NCBI RefSeq assembly: GCF_029227915.1
Contig: NC_079883.1
Coordinates: 6,386,001 to 6,450,000, forward strand
DNA length: 64,000 nt
Origin: Hydractinia symbiolongicarpus
Lineage: Eukaryota > Cnidaria > Hydrozoa > Anthoathecata > Hydractiniidae
Direction of reading: 5' to 3'
Each line of letters opens with the position of its first letter. Position 1 is the stretch's first letter. The notes under the pieces were generated by a model, which searched no databases, had not been told where the DNA came from, and saw nothing but the letters and a program-made list of their open reading frames with translations. A program made the position numbers and the translations under genes. Positions 35,088 to 45,927 of this stretch are shown here, one piece after another.

Positions 35088-35320
35088 ATATAGAAAGTGT
35101 TGCGGAGAGGTTGCCAAGGCAAAGGCATTAAGCACGGCAAGGAAAGGGCAAAGGCAGGCAAGGAAATAGGAAGAGGAATCAGGAAGGCAGGGGTAGGAAA
35201 GGCATGATGGGAGGCACAGGCAAGGACATAGTAGGCAGGCACCAGAAAAGGCATAGGAAGGGTAGGCAAAGAAAGGCACGGTCAGTGCTGGCAAGGCAAT
35301 GGAACGGCAAGGCAGGGGTG
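35088..35320. repeat. Purine-rich GGCA/AAGG low-complexity tract
   Basis: About 230 bases made almost only of AAGGCA, GGCAAGG and related words, strongly purine-biased on the plus strand. No fixed period was found. It stands out from the AT-rich flanks. Confidence 0.6.
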
Positions 35321-35699
35321 CATGACTTTAATAGAAAATCTCCACCTTACAACTCAAAGATTGCGTATACTCAATATGTCTAAGTTAAGTATCATATTAG
35401 TCCAGGAGTATAGAAAATATTGAGGTGCAAATATTTCAAGTTCAATATCTCAAAAAAAAGTCTCAAATTTATCTCAGGTCAATACACAGTGAATCATAGC
35501 AGAATTATGTGCCATTACAAGTATTTAAACAATCGGTCATAACGACATATCATTTTTTGATAAATCTGAGATTAACTTGGTTCCAATGACAACAACATTA
35601 AAAAGTCAAGATATAGAAATAATCAGAGAAGTCTTACTCAAAGATTACCTATTATATGAAAACCTGGTTGTTGTAGGTGCAAGATAATTATGTTTTTCC

Positions 35700-35770
35700 T
35701 AGCCCTGTCCAGGATTTGAACCTGGATCTCTCATTTGCATGAGTGTCATAGCCATTAGACCAGCAGGGCA
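35700..35770 (-). repeat. tRNA-like repeat, copy A
   Basis: Read on the minus strand it starts TGCCCTGCTGGTCTAATGGC (acceptor-stem arm plus A box). It has a perfect T-arm (CCAGG-TTCAAAT-CCTGG, B box) and ends CAGGGCT plus a discriminator A. Six of seven acceptor pairs form. The anticodon region does not fold to a normal 5-bp stem with a 7-nt loop (CTCAT-GCAA-ATGAG instead), and no T-run terminator follows. So it is a tRNA-derived repeat rather than a working tRNA. Copy B lies 527 bp away. Confidence 0.6.
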
Positions 35771-36226
35771 TAAACATAAATATATATACAAAACTTTACA
35801 GGTGAGTATTATATACACTTAGGAATTTACGCTGGTTAAGCCACAAGCAACTGTGTTACCTGGCTAGATAGAGGATAGCCAGTTTTAATCCTATAGATAT
35901 TCCTAATCAGGGCAAAATTACCCGACTGAATATAATATGTGTAGTCAAAAGATATGAGCCTGTCAAGAACAATTCTTTTTTTCCAGCTACTTTTATACTA
36001 GCCAGCTATATGTTCACTAGCTTTAGTTAGGTAGCTAGTGATGATCTTTTTACATGGCTTTGCATTAGCTAGGTAGCTAGCTAAAGGCTAAAAAGTTGTT
36101 CATTACATGTATCAAATAGTATAATTTAATAGAAAATACAGTAAACAACTTCCCTGATAAGACAACAATAGAAAAAGCAAGCTTAATTACGGATTACCAA
36201 GGCGTGCATTATAGTTATGTTTTTCC

Positions 36227-36301
36227 TAGCCCTGTCCAGGATTCGAACCCAGATCTCCCATTTCCATAAATGAGTGTCATAGCCATTAGACCAACAGGGC
36301 A
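36227..36301 (-). repeat. tRNA-like repeat, copy B
   Basis: Same module as 35700-35770, with shared flanks: TTATGTTTTTCCTAG on one side and CAGGGCATAA on the other. The anticodon arm is 4 nt longer (CTCATTT...AAATGGG), and the B box is GGTTCGAATCC. The matching flanks show the copies share more than the tRNA part. Confidence 0.6.
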
Positions 36302-36989
36302 TAATACATAATATATACATGGCATACAGAATTTTAACAGTTTCACATTATACTCAGAAACTTACTAAGCTTTCTTCTGTACCTTGACTGTTAATATTGT
36401 TAGAGTTATTAACAACCAATATCGTCAAATCCATATATACATATATTTAAATATTTTCAGTATAGCTATAGGTGTTGACGATTGCATGATAACCGTTCGT
36501 CAGAATTTGCCCTGGTAATAAAAAATGCAGGTGTTGGATGTAAGCATCAGAATTTAAAACGTCTCAAACAAATAACAAATGTATATACATGTTCAAAAAG
36601 TTTCCCGATATATATATTTATATTGCAATAATTTCCGTTTCTGTAACTTGAGCCGTACTGGTGTATGCTCACTGGCAGGGTTAAAAAAATTTATTTCCTG
36701 ACCTGTGTACAATATAGCTACAATCGTCCACAAAAATATGGCTTTCCATTCCCCCTCAATGTTGAAAACTACTGCCCTTTGTGGCTGACCAACGTAAACG
36801 ATTACACGTGACATACCTTTACATAAACATTGATCATCAGTGGGGACCGAACGTACTATTTGCAGAATATGTGACTATAGCTAGCTATGTTTTTTTGCTG
36901 ACTTTTCTAAACTTTTTGGTTCTTGGTTTTTCATATATAAAACTGTCAGAGCCAACAAATTTTGTGTTGCTGACTTTTCTAAAATAGTA

Positions 36990-37360
36990 ATGTCGCGCCA
37001 TAGATTAGTGGTTATAGCTCTCGTACTCTGTGCGGGAGACCGGGGTTCGATTCCTCTTGACGGCGATTCAACATGGGCGAGTGAATGTTACCATACCCCC
37101 GGGTTAACCCAAGCCATGTGAGGGAAATTGGGAAGATGGCACACTGTGTGGGCCGTTGGATGTTGCCGGGAGTTGTCTAGTAGAGCGCGGGCCCTAATTG
37201 GGTCTGCGTAGCTCAAAATGAGCATTAAATACTCTAGGACTCTCCATCAAGCCATGGCCCCTCCTGGAAATAATAGACAGGGTATATCCCTCGATATTTG
37301 TGAGGCTAGTCATGTAAAATATGCACATCTATCTATCTATATCTATCTATCTATCTAAAC
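36990..37360 (+). mobile_element. tRNA-derived SINE with ATCT tail
   Basis: A tRNA-like head carries an A box (CATAGATTAGTGGTTATAGC) and a B box (GGGGTTCGATTCC). The body, about 250 bp, contains AACCCAAGCCATGTGAGGG, which is shared with the copy at 23546-23770. The 3' end is a (ATCT)n microsatellite at 37329-37358. Overall length and architecture are classic for an intact SINE. A TTTTCTAAACTTTTTGGTT-like phrase precedes the element (36903-36921) and follows it (37357 on). Confidence 0.85.
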
Positions 37361-38199
37361 TTTTTGGTTTTTGATATATAAAATTGTCAGGGCCAACAAT
37401 TTTGTGCACAATTGTAGCTAGAAACAAGCTATGTGATGGGACAAAATATAATTATTGTGTAGTACATGTATAGCTATATTGGTAGTTTTATCCCAGCTAA
37501 GTGGTTAATTTTATGCTAGTCTTTTTGCTAGCTATATAAAGGCACTTGTTGCTCTTTTTATGCTAGCTAGCTATTACTCTTTTAAAGTTAGCTAGCTATA
37601 CACTATATCCTATCTAAGGCTAAGAAGGGGTTCATTACATGTAAAAAAAAAATAGTGATATACTAGCTAGCTAAACATACCCTTTCTTCGTTTCTTGAAA
37701 ATGACCTTATATATATATACAATATACAAATTACGCTAGGCCATCTTTAAATAAACAAAAGCACTCCCTCGTTGTGTCAATAAAAAAACACCTTGTCTCG
37801 CTTAATTTAGCAATTATATAAGAGAATGACCGGATTAAAGTACTGGGCAACCCAGTCCAAAAAAAAAGTGGCACGAAAATTCAATGATTTTGATGTATAG
37901 TGGGGGCGGAAATCCTATACACTCTCCTCCGTCCCTTATATTTGGCTTATTTAATGAGGAAATGGGCTCCGCTACGCTCCGGGCGCTGACGCGCCCTCCG
38001 CTTCTCTCCGCAAAAACAGCTATCCATAGATGAAGGGTTGGCATGGATTACACATTTTCTTTGTGGTGGCGATATTTGGATGCTGGTTATAATAAGGCAA
38101 TATACACTACATAGGGACACAGATATAGCAGCTTTGACCCAATTGGGTAAGTGTTACTTGTTCAAGTACCTAATTGGGTAAGTCAATGCACATGTTACT
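37361..38199. other. Intergenic, TAGC-rich, no gene seen
   Basis: No gene was found. GCTAGCTA words recur (37500-37680) as they do at 36000-36100. A small GC-rich patch (GGGCGCTGACGCGCCC near 37980) interrupts the AT-rich background. Confidence 0.35.
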
Positions 38200-38515
38200 G
38201 CAGTTCTGATAGAATTAAAGATGTTATCCAGATAAGAAGATTGAATTGGCTGGGGCACTTTGAAAGAATGGAGGGGGATAATTGGGTAAGAAAGTGTAGA
38301 GACTTGATAGTTCCTGGGGCAAAGCCCAGAGGCAGACCGAGAAAGACTTGGCAGGAGGTTATAAGGACAAACTTGATACAGAGGAAGGTGAGTTTAGATC
38401 TAACACAGTCAAGATCAGATTGGAAGAGGGTCATTAATATACCCCGTCCAACCCATGCTAGCATTGAAAACAGACATTAAGCCAAGAATGATGATGATGA
38501 TGATGATTCAACTCA
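38200..38515 (+). mobile_element. LINE 3' end with ATG-repeat tail
   Basis: The plus-strand reading frame encodes RRLNWLGHFERMEGDNWVRK, then GAKPRGRPRKTWQEVI and DWKRVI. This is the C-terminal signature found after the reverse transcriptase in many non-LTR retrotransposons (RLRWxGHVxRM ... RGRPxxxW). It is followed by CCCCGTCCAACCCATGCTAG, a short UTR and a (GAT)n tail at 38490-38507. A second copy of this tail lies in reverse at 55973-56035. The element is 5'-truncated. Confidence 0.8.
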
Positions 38516-39084
38516 CTACAATATAAATGACGTCATCCAATTGAATATTCATTTTATATATGAAAACATGGGCTCATAGCATTTCCTTTTTTACATGTTG
38601 TGAAGTTTGGCATGTTTGTGAAAGGAGTTTTGTATGAAAAAAGAAAGCATAAAGATTATGACCATTATCAATTTAAAGGTTATAATTAATTTAGCTGGTG
38701 TGACGAAAAACACAAGCAAAAAGAGTGCATATACTATGCTGGTAACCCAAATCAAACCATCTATCTGGAAAAAGGTTATGGAGCGCGCAACGTGCGTGGA
38801 CTCCCTTGATACGCAATGTACCGCGCTTATAATAATAAGAAACAATTAAAATAAATTGTTGCGATCTAACGAGAATCTAGTATCGTGACAAAATCAGTTT
38901 CGATGTGTTGCGATTGTAGGTGATAATGAGAATAAAGAGAAATTTTTTTAATGAGAATAGAGAGAAAGTTTTTTTTATTTCAAACACATCTCTGCATTTT
39001 ATTTTAAATACGTGTATATTGTAAGAAAATTTTTAACTTTCGTATTTATTAAAGTAATTCTAGCGCATTACATATTTAAACTTT
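38516..39084. other. Intergenic, no gene seen
   Basis: AT-rich sequence, with a GAGAATA-AGAGAAA direct repeat near 38930-38970. No coding signal. Confidence 0.3.
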
Positions 39085-39590
39085 GAAAATGCGATCTCTA
39101 ACGAAGCTTTTTTTGTCACCGCTTTTTGTTCTTAAACTTTTAAAATGCGATCTAAAAAAACTTTTCTATTGCCATTCTTCGTTCTAAGTTTTTAAAATGC
39201 GATCTAAAACAGCATTTCTATTGCCGCTTATTGTTCTTAAACTTTTAAAATTTGATCTAAAAAAGCATTTCTATCGCCGCATTTCGTTCTTAAACTTTTA
39301 AAATGCGATCTAAAAAAGCATTTCTATCATCGCATTTTGTTCTTAAACTTTTAATATGTGATCTTAAAAAACATTTCTATTGCTGCTTTTTGTTTATAGA
39401 CTTTTAAAATGCGATCTTAAAAAACTTTTCTATCGCCGCATTTTGTTTATAAACTTTTTAACTTAGATCTAAAAAGCATTTCTATTGCCGCATTTCTTTC
39501 TTAAACTTTTAAAATGAGATCTAAAAAAACTTTTCTATCGCCGTTCTTCGTTCTTAAATTTTTAAAATGTGATCTAAAAAAGAAAGATTA
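39085..39590. repeat. About 53-bp satellite, ten copies
   Basis: The landmark TTTTAAAATGCGATCTAAAA recurs with its GATC near 39093, 39149, 39201, 39254, 39307, 39359, 39413, 39466, 39518 and 39572, i.e. every 52-56 bp. Between landmarks each unit has CATTTCTATYGCCGCATTTT, then GTTCTTAAAC. Copies differ by several bases each. The array ends about 540 bp before the Beclin start. Confidence 0.85.
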
Positions 39591-40128
39591 ACACTGGCTG
39601 TATACCCTAGATTGTTATGCATAAGTTAAAAAAATATAACACAAAGGAAGTATAATTATAGTATAATTAAACATCCGCGATCATTGTTGAATACACTTTT
39701 ATTTTTAAAATAGTTCTATTATGAAAAGGTGTTAGAGGCCTTGATAGAACAATGTGGAACATCACATTTTGTACAATTTCTCACTTCTTTTGGTAAGCAA
39801 AAGTAAGTTTAAGTATGACCCCGTTTTGAGGTTTTTAACACAGTAATCTTTTCGCTCTCTATAGGGTCTGTTTTGAAGCTGAATCATTATTGCTTAAAAA
39901 TAATATTTTTTTGATAACAAAGTTGATGTTATTCACTTCAATTCTTATTATTTACTCTATGCTCACATTAATACATGTATATAAAGAAAAGATTAAAAAT
40001 AGAATAAAGGATTCAAGTTTTTTCAAAAGTAGTTTTGAACTGAAAAAATGTTTTTTATGAAAAACAAAGGCGTGCTAAAGAATAATTTAGGTGCTCTAAC
40101 ATTACATATACATTTATTTTTAGTTAAA

Positions 40129-41481
40129 ATGTCACAATCATTTGACACAATTGATGCATTTGGAAAAGATACTACCCATGTTAGCTTTGTTTGTCAGCGA
40201 TGTTATCAACCACTAAAGCTTGACAACTCATTGTACTCACTTGACAATGATACACAGCAAGAATTGGAGTCACCGTTTCTGACGGCATACTCCCAATCAA
40301 ACGAAATGTCTGAGAAAAATGTAAATACTGTAACAGATTTAAAATCACTTAGTTCAGCTGATGTTGTAACTAAAATTGTTTTGCCTGCAAAATTAGCGTC
40401 TAATGAAGGAAGTGATTTTACGCTTCTAGGCGAAACTTCAAGTGGAAACAAAACAGATAATTTGAGTCACAGGTTGAAGGTTTCCACTCAGTTGTTTGAC
40501 ATTATGTCAGGCAATGCTGACATTGACCATCCATTATGTGAAGATTGTACAGATAATCTCTTAGACCAACTTGATGACCAGTTGTGCATTACTGAAAAAG
40601 AATTGGAGAGCTACAAGGACTTATTGCTGCAGTTAGAATCAAAGAACGTCATGGAGGATACACAGTTGGATGCAGATTTGGATAAACTTAAACTTGAAGA
40701 AAAGGCGCTGTTAGAGGAGCTTGCGATGATTGAAATTGAACATAAAAAGACTGTCGAAAAGAAAGAGGAATTAGAAAAAGAAAACGAAGACCTGGGTAAA
40801 GAGGAAGAAAAGTATTGGAGAGAATATTGTGAGCATCACAAAAGCTTGCTTGATTTTGAGGATGAGCAAACAAGTGTTTTAAATCAACTTCAGTATGCGC
40901 AAAGTCAGCTTGATAAATTGAGAAAGACTAACGTATTTAATAGCACTTTTCATATCTGGCACAAGGGTCATTTTGGAACAATAAATAACTTTCGGTTGGG
41001 GAGATTACCAAGTGTGCCTGTGGAGTGGACAGAAATCAATGCTGCATGGGGTCAAACAGTTTTACTTCTGCACTCTTTAGCTAAAAAAATTGGTCTAACT
41101 TTCCAGCGTTATCGGCTAGTTCCTTATGGAAATCATTCTTTTATTGAATGTTTAGATGATAAATCGAGAGAACTTCCTCTCTACGGAACTGGTGGTTTCC
41201 GGTTCTTTTGGGACACTAAGTTTGATCATGCAATGGTGGCGTTTTTGGATTGTTTACAGCAATTCAAAGAAGAAGTTGAAACTGGTGATTCAAAGTTTTA
41301 CTTGCCTTACAGAATGGAAAAAGGGAAAATATATGATTCTGCTAGAGCTGGTGCATATTCTGTAAAAATTCAATTTAATTCCGAAGAACATTGGACGAAA
41401 GCGTTGAAGTTTATGCTCACAAATTTGAAATGGGGTTTAGCCTGGGTTTCATCACAATTTGCTGAAAAAAACTCAAAATAG
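40129..41481 (+). CDS. BECN1: Beclin 1
   Basis: An intronless gene of 450 residues, the same length as human Beclin 1. I chose the ATG at 40129 (MSQSFD) because an acceptor-like TTTATTTTTAG ends only 5 nt before it; the frame is open to an ATG at 40048, but those 27 residues look non-conserved. Features in order are an N-terminal CQRC motif, a BH3 region ([17 protein letters not shown], about 130-146), DHPLCEDC, a long Glu/Lys coiled coil (about 165-275), and the evolutionarily conserved membrane-binding domain. That domain includes [20 protein letters not shown] and a [19 protein letters not shown] block. Beclin 1 is the scaffold of the class III PI3-kinase VPS34 complexes that start autophagy and direct endosome traffic. 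Confidence 0.96.
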   Translation: MSQSFDTIDAFGKDTTHVSFVCQRCYQPLKLDNSLYSLDNDTQQELESPFLTAYSQSNEMSEKNVNTVTDLKSLSSADVVTKIVLPAKLASNEGSDFTLLGETSSGNKTDNLSHRLKVSTQLFDIMSGNADIDHPLCEDCTDNLLDQLDDQLCITEKELESYKDLLLQLESKNVMEDTQLDADLDKLKLEEKALLEELAMIEIEHKKTVEKKEELEKENEDLGKEEEKYWREYCEHHKSLLDFEDEQTSVLNQLQYAQSQLDKLRKTNVFNSTFHIWHKGHFGTINNFRLGRLPSVPVEWTEINAAWGQTVLLLHSLAKKIGLTFQRYRLVPYGNHSFIECLDDKSRELPLYGTGGFRFFWDTKFDHAMVAFLDCLQQFKEEVETGDSKFYLPYRMEKGKIYDSARAGAYSVKIQFNSEEHWTKALKFMLTNLKWGLAWVSSQFAEKNSK

Positions 41482-42827
41482 CATTATGATTCTTCTGTTT
41501 ATACAATTTTTGATTTACACATTTTTTAAGTTTAGGACTTGTACCAATGTTTTAAAAAATCTACATTAATAGAATAGATATATCACAACATAATTCTCAT
41601 ATTCCTGGTTACTGATATGTACGTTTTTAAAACTTTTTATTTAATTTTTTTGTGGAAAATTTGCAATGAAACAAATGTGAAATGAAACTTTTAATCTTTT
41701 AAAATATTGTGTTATGGCATTAGAATTTCAGAGATTGAAGTGTTGTTATTTTTAGTTTTTCAAGCTTTGCATTCACTTTGTGTTCAACTTTTCTCTGATA
41801 AATATTATTATGGATTATTTGGATTATTTTTATGGTGATTTGATTTTTGGAAAATGTATTCAAAGACAAAAGGGAATTTTATAATAAAGTTTGTATTTTT
41901 TTCTTTAAGCTTTAAAGTTTTAAAATCTTATAACCTATAGTAACCAGTTCTTTAAAAACCGTATATTTGTGGAAATTCATTTCAAAATAAGAATGATAAA
42001 CTGCAAATTTTATTGACAATAAAGTATAAATACACACACACAATGTGGTTTTATTTTTATCACAAACGAACCCACAGGGAAATCATTACTTTGAAAAGAT
42101 ACTTTAATGCAACACATTGTGTACAAACTTTTAAGTAAGTGACACATTCAAGGTAATTGGAATTGTAAAAATGAAGTGAAAGAAACCTTTTTTGGCTCTT
42201 GTTTAAAAAAAAAACGAATAAGATTTTGGTGAACAAACACAGGTTCAGATTGACTGATTTAAGATAGACAGTGACTTTGTAGTGTTTTTTTGTTTTTTTG
42301 AAAAGTGTATGATGTGTATGCATCAAGATGCACATAAAAGTGGCAGTCATTAGTAAATGTAATGGATCCAAATGTTTAAATCGAGTTTACAATTGTTGTC
42401 TTGCACAGGAAAATGAAATGATTCGCACATGAAAAAATTAATAAAGTAAATCTTATTTTAACTTTTATGCAACAAAAAAATATTTAGTCATCTATTTGCG
42501 AATCACAATTTCTTCATCAAAGTCTCATCTTAAACAGACTTGTATGTTTTTGTCCTCTTTAAAATGATTTTTCGGCATACCAGGCTATTATAAAAAAGTT
42601 TTGAGATATGTAGTAAAAGTACCAAGTTTTTTACATTGGTCGAAATTTGTTTTCTTTTTTGTACTTTCTATTTTTAAGTGTCCTATTAACAGCATGCCTA
42701 AATCAATTTGCTTGTGTATGGGTGTATGCTGATGCTGATGGCCTGTTTTTTCTAAAAAAATATAGCATTTTTAAATTCTAAAATATATATATTTTGCTTT
42801 TTTTTAGATTTAGATAATTGTATAAAC
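41482..42827. other. BECN1 3' UTR and spacer
   Basis: No gene seen. Two AATAAA signals (41883, 42018) could end Beclin transcripts. An acceptor-like TTTTTTTTAG ends at 42807, just before the RCHY1 start. Confidence 0.4.
42018..42023 (+). terminator. Polyadenylation signal candidate for BECN1
   Basis: AATAAA about 540 nt after the stop. An earlier AATAAA at 41883 is an alternative. Confidence 0.4.
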
Positions 42828-43403
42828 ATGTCAGTTTGCAGTCATTACATTCGAAGATGTGCTTTGGTTACACCTTGTTGTGAAAAAACATACCCTTGCA
42901 GGTTTTGTCATGATAGGGAAGAAAATCATGAGTTAGATCGCAGTTCTGTGGAGTTCATCAAATGTACCCAGTGTTCTACAATACAAGAAGTAAGTCTACA
43001 CTGCACTGAGTGTGGGATACGCTTTGGTATGTATGCATGTTTGGAGTGTAGATTATTTGATGATCAAGACAAAGAACAATTTCATTGCGACAAATGTGGA
43101 GTATGTCGTGTCGGTGGATCGGAAAACTTCTTTCATTGTGATAACTGTGAAATTTGCTTGAAAATATCTTTGATTGATTCACACAAATGTCGTAGTGAAA
43201 GTGGTAAAGATCGATGTCCAGTTTGTTTTGAGTATGTACACACCGCTTCAGAGCCATCTTTTGTACCCAGCTGTGGACATTTAATACACTTCAAATGTTA
43301 TAACTTGATTCAAAGGTTTGGTCATTCCTCATGTCCAATTTGTATGCAAAGTTACAATCCGCCAGCCACAAGAACCGTTGGCAATGTCAATGGAAATACG
43401 TAA
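42828..43403 (+). CDS. RCHY1: RCHY1/Pirh2-type E3 ubiquitin ligase, short form
   Basis: A single exon encodes 191 residues. The N-terminal CHY zinc finger (HYIRRCALVTPCCEKTYPCR, HD, HELDR, C-x2-C, C-x2-C) is followed by the CTCHY finger (about 80-130: HCDKCGVCR, FHCDNCEIC, HKC). A RING-H2 finger comes next (CPVCFE..., CGHLIHFKCY, CPICM; about 132-178). This is the exact domain order of RCHY1 (Pirh2), which ubiquitinates p53 and other nuclear proteins. Human RCHY1 has 261 residues; the C-terminal zinc-ribbon that normally follows the RING is missing here. The stop comes about a dozen residues after the last RING cysteine and an AATAAA follows at 43514, so no further exon is evident. ATG 20 nt after an acceptor-like T-run plus AG. 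Confidence 0.92.
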   Translation: MSVCSHYIRRCALVTPCCEKTYPCRFCHDREENHELDRSSVEFIKCTQCSTIQEVSLHCTECGIRFGMYACLECRLFDDQDKEQFHCDKCGVCRVGGSENFFHCDNCEICLKISLIDSHKCRSESGKDRCPVCFEYVHTASEPSFVPSCGHLIHFKCYNLIQRFGHSSCPICMQSYNPPATRTVGNVNGNT

Positions 43404-43513
43404 CAGTTTTTTTCTAATTGGCATAAGCACTCAAGTACAACTGTGAAGAATGTAATATTGGTGAATTAACTTTAACCAAAATAACAAAAGTACTTGTACG
43501 CTATGTTCAAATT

Positions 43514-43519
43514 AATAAA
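43514..43519 (+). terminator. Polyadenylation signal of RCHY1
   Basis: AATAAA (within AATAAAAATAAAATA) 110 nt after the stop codon, a normal spacing. Confidence 0.6.
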
Positions 43520-44945
43520 AATAAAATATTTAGCTTCCTTGTCAAGGTTATATATTTTATTTATTTAAAGGGAAACTATGCCTGTTTTTTTTTTGTTTTT
43601 TTTTTTCAAAAAATGTTAAAGCTATAATATGCGATTATATAAGAGCTAGGGGAAAAATCACTGCGTTTTTTAATGGAAATGTTTGCAAAAATTTTTGTGC
43701 TTTATGCAAAACAACAACAACAAAAACTAAAAAGCTGATTCCTCCTAAGAAAACAAAATGGTAGGCACAAGTGGGCTGACCTGAAAGGCTAGCTGCTTCC
43801 CTATATCTTCCAGTTTGTAACTACACACACTTGGGTGTCTCTCTGTTCTGCTTGTTCTTTTTGTGCATCATGTCATCATTACTGTTACCATTAGTTCACT
43901 TGACTGTAAACATTCTTTAATTTATATCATTACATTTTATCTTTAAGAAATTTATATACCAACAAGTTTTGTAGTGTGTCATTTTTGGTGGTCACTATTT
44001 TATTTTCCCACTGACACAGCTCATTGTGGAAACAATTATTTTTTTTCAGGATATTTAATTGTTGTGAGAAATTAAGTTAAAAAGACGTCCCATGTGCTCT
44101 TCAAAATTCTATTTTGGAAATAATTTTCCTTTTTATCGTTTTTGAAAAATACAATTCTTGAAAAAAGATGACAAATGCATTTAACGTTACATCGAGTTAT
44201 AGCATCGTTACCACATTTTTAACTGTCAATATTATTCAAGAGAGAAATTTACAAAATGTAACATGAGTATCCATAACTTCTACAAAGTGTATTTCTTTCT
44301 GAATTAAAATACTGGTACTAAAAAGAATAATAATTTGTGTTAAATTATTCAATTTTTGTTTATTTTGTACGATATAATGTATATAAAGAAATCTTTTTTT
44401 TTAATTATTTCTACAGTCTTAATGCATTTAAGCCTAAATGGTGATAATTTTAGAATGTGGATACATGTAATGAATGCCTAAAATATTATGTATAAGTTAA
44501 TAAATTTGTTGATTTTTTACTGAATTTTTAACACATATTTTATTGTATTTATTCTCTAGCTAGGTAGGATCTAACTAAATTACACAGGTAAAAGTTTTTA
44601 AAAAAATGAGGCTGAGATTATAACTATACTTTAAACTGATGATAAATTTTAAAATTTCATGTTTATTTATACTTGTCTTTTTGTTGACCAACAAACCCTG
44701 TACTAACTATAGCTAAGTCCACCAGTAAAGGAACCTATTATTGTGGTCAAAGCAAATTTTTATTTGTTTGAGATTGTGTTGTATAATAATGATATTGTGC
44801 CTCTGGATTTAATAACAGTTCTTTTCTGTAAAGATCAGAAAGTCAATCCAAACATTTTGTCGTTTTTGTTTCCATTCATTTGCTTACCTTACAGCCAATT
44901 GCAAAAGTTGTTATTTTTATTTTAACTTAAGATAGAAAAAGTATA
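43520..44945. other. Spacer between RCHY1 and LCMT1
   Basis: About 1.4 kb of AT-rich sequence with homopolymer T tracts. I see no gene or defined repeat. Confidence 0.4.
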
Positions 44946-45869
44946 ATGGGAAATGAAGCTGTAATGTCGACAAATGATGATGCATCTAGTTGCAAAAGAT
45001 ATGCTTCCGAAAAAGGTTATTGGAAGGATAACTTTATTCAGCATTTTGTGAAAACTGTACCTGATCGCAAAACTCCCGAAATTAATCGTGGATATTATAT
45101 TCGGCATAAAGCTGTGCGTCATTTAGTAAACGAATTTCTAAAAGTGACATCATGTGACTGTCAAATAGTTAATATCGGGGCTGGCTTCGATACATTATAT
45201 TGGAATTTGCATGAAAGTGACAGCTTACCAAAACATGGAATTTATGAAATTGATATGAAATATAATGTTCAGAAAAAGTGTATGTTGATTAAAACTAAGA
45301 GACAGCTAAATTCTATCCTTTCAAATTACAGTATTAATGTAAGAGATGCAGTTATCACATCAGATCAATATCATTTGATGTCCGCTGATGTCACAAACGT
45401 ACCTGAACTTGAAAAATGTCTTATGCAAGCCGGAATTAAAAAAGAAGTATCAACATTGTTTCTAGCAGAGTGTGTCTTTGTTTACCTTGACCCTACACAC
45501 ACTGAAAACTTGCTAAAATTTATCACAAATGAGTTTTGCAATGTTATGATTGTTGATTATGATGCAGTAAACTTTAATGATCGGTTTGGTGAAGTAATGA
45601 AACAGAATTTACGAGGCAGGCAATGTCATTTGTTGGGAGCACAACCAGATATGCAATCCAAATTAAAATGTTACCGCAATTTTTCAAATGTAGAAGCAAA
45701 ACTTTTGTTTAATGTTTATAATGAAGTAGCTGAAGAGGAAAAACAAAGAATGGAAAAGTTGGAATTTCTTGATGAAATAGATTTGTTATTTGATCTGTTG
45801 AAACACTATTGTATATGCTGGGCATACAATGATTCAACAACTATTGGCTTTGACAAAATATTGATATAA
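44946..45869 (+). CDS. LCMT1: Leucine carboxyl methyltransferase 1
   Basis: A single exon encodes 307 residues (human LCMT1 334). The protein has the family's N-terminal DDASSCKRYA...GYWKD region, the SAM-binding NIGAGFDTLYW motif (about 77-87), DMKY in the second SAM-contact loop, and LAECVFVYLDP (about 174-184), diagnostic of LCMT enzymes. A C-terminal LLKHYCICWA segment closes the fold. LCMT1 methylates the carboxyl group of the terminal leucine of the PP2A catalytic subunit and so controls which regulatory B subunits bind. The start codon lies 14 nt after an acceptor-like TTTTAACTTAAG. It has no introns, unlike vertebrate orthologues. Confidence 0.95.
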   Translation: MGNEAVMSTNDDASSCKRYASEKGYWKDNFIQHFVKTVPDRKTPEINRGYYIRHKAVRHLVNEFLKVTSCDCQIVNIGAGFDTLYWNLHESDSLPKHGIYEIDMKYNVQKKCMLIKTKRQLNSILSNYSINVRDAVITSDQYHLMSADVTNVPELEKCLMQAGIKKEVSTLFLAECVFVYLDPTHTENLLKFITNEFCNVMIVDYDAVNFNDRFGEVMKQNLRGRQCHLLGAQPDMQSKLKCYRNFSNVEAKLLFNVYNEVAEEEKQRMEKLEFLDEIDLLFDLLKHYCICWAYNDSTTIGFDKILI

Positions 45870-45921
45870 GAATTCTGTACTTGGTTAAATGAGCACCCCT
45901 GGGTGTCGTAGTTTTTTTAAC

Positions 45922-45927
45922 AATAAA
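45922..45927 (+). terminator. Polyadenylation signal of LCMT1
   Basis: AATAAA 53 nt after the stop codon, followed by a T-rich stretch at 45959-45968. Confidence 0.65.

Noticed and set aside
35700-36301. Two functional tRNA genes
   Set aside because: The A and B boxes and T-arm are good, but the anticodon arms cannot form a 5-bp stem with a 7-nt loop and no T-run terminator follows.
40048-40128. Upstream ATG extending Beclin by 27 residues
   Set aside because: The extra residues look unrelated to Beclin, and an acceptor-like site ends 5 nt before the ATG at 40129, which also gives the human length.
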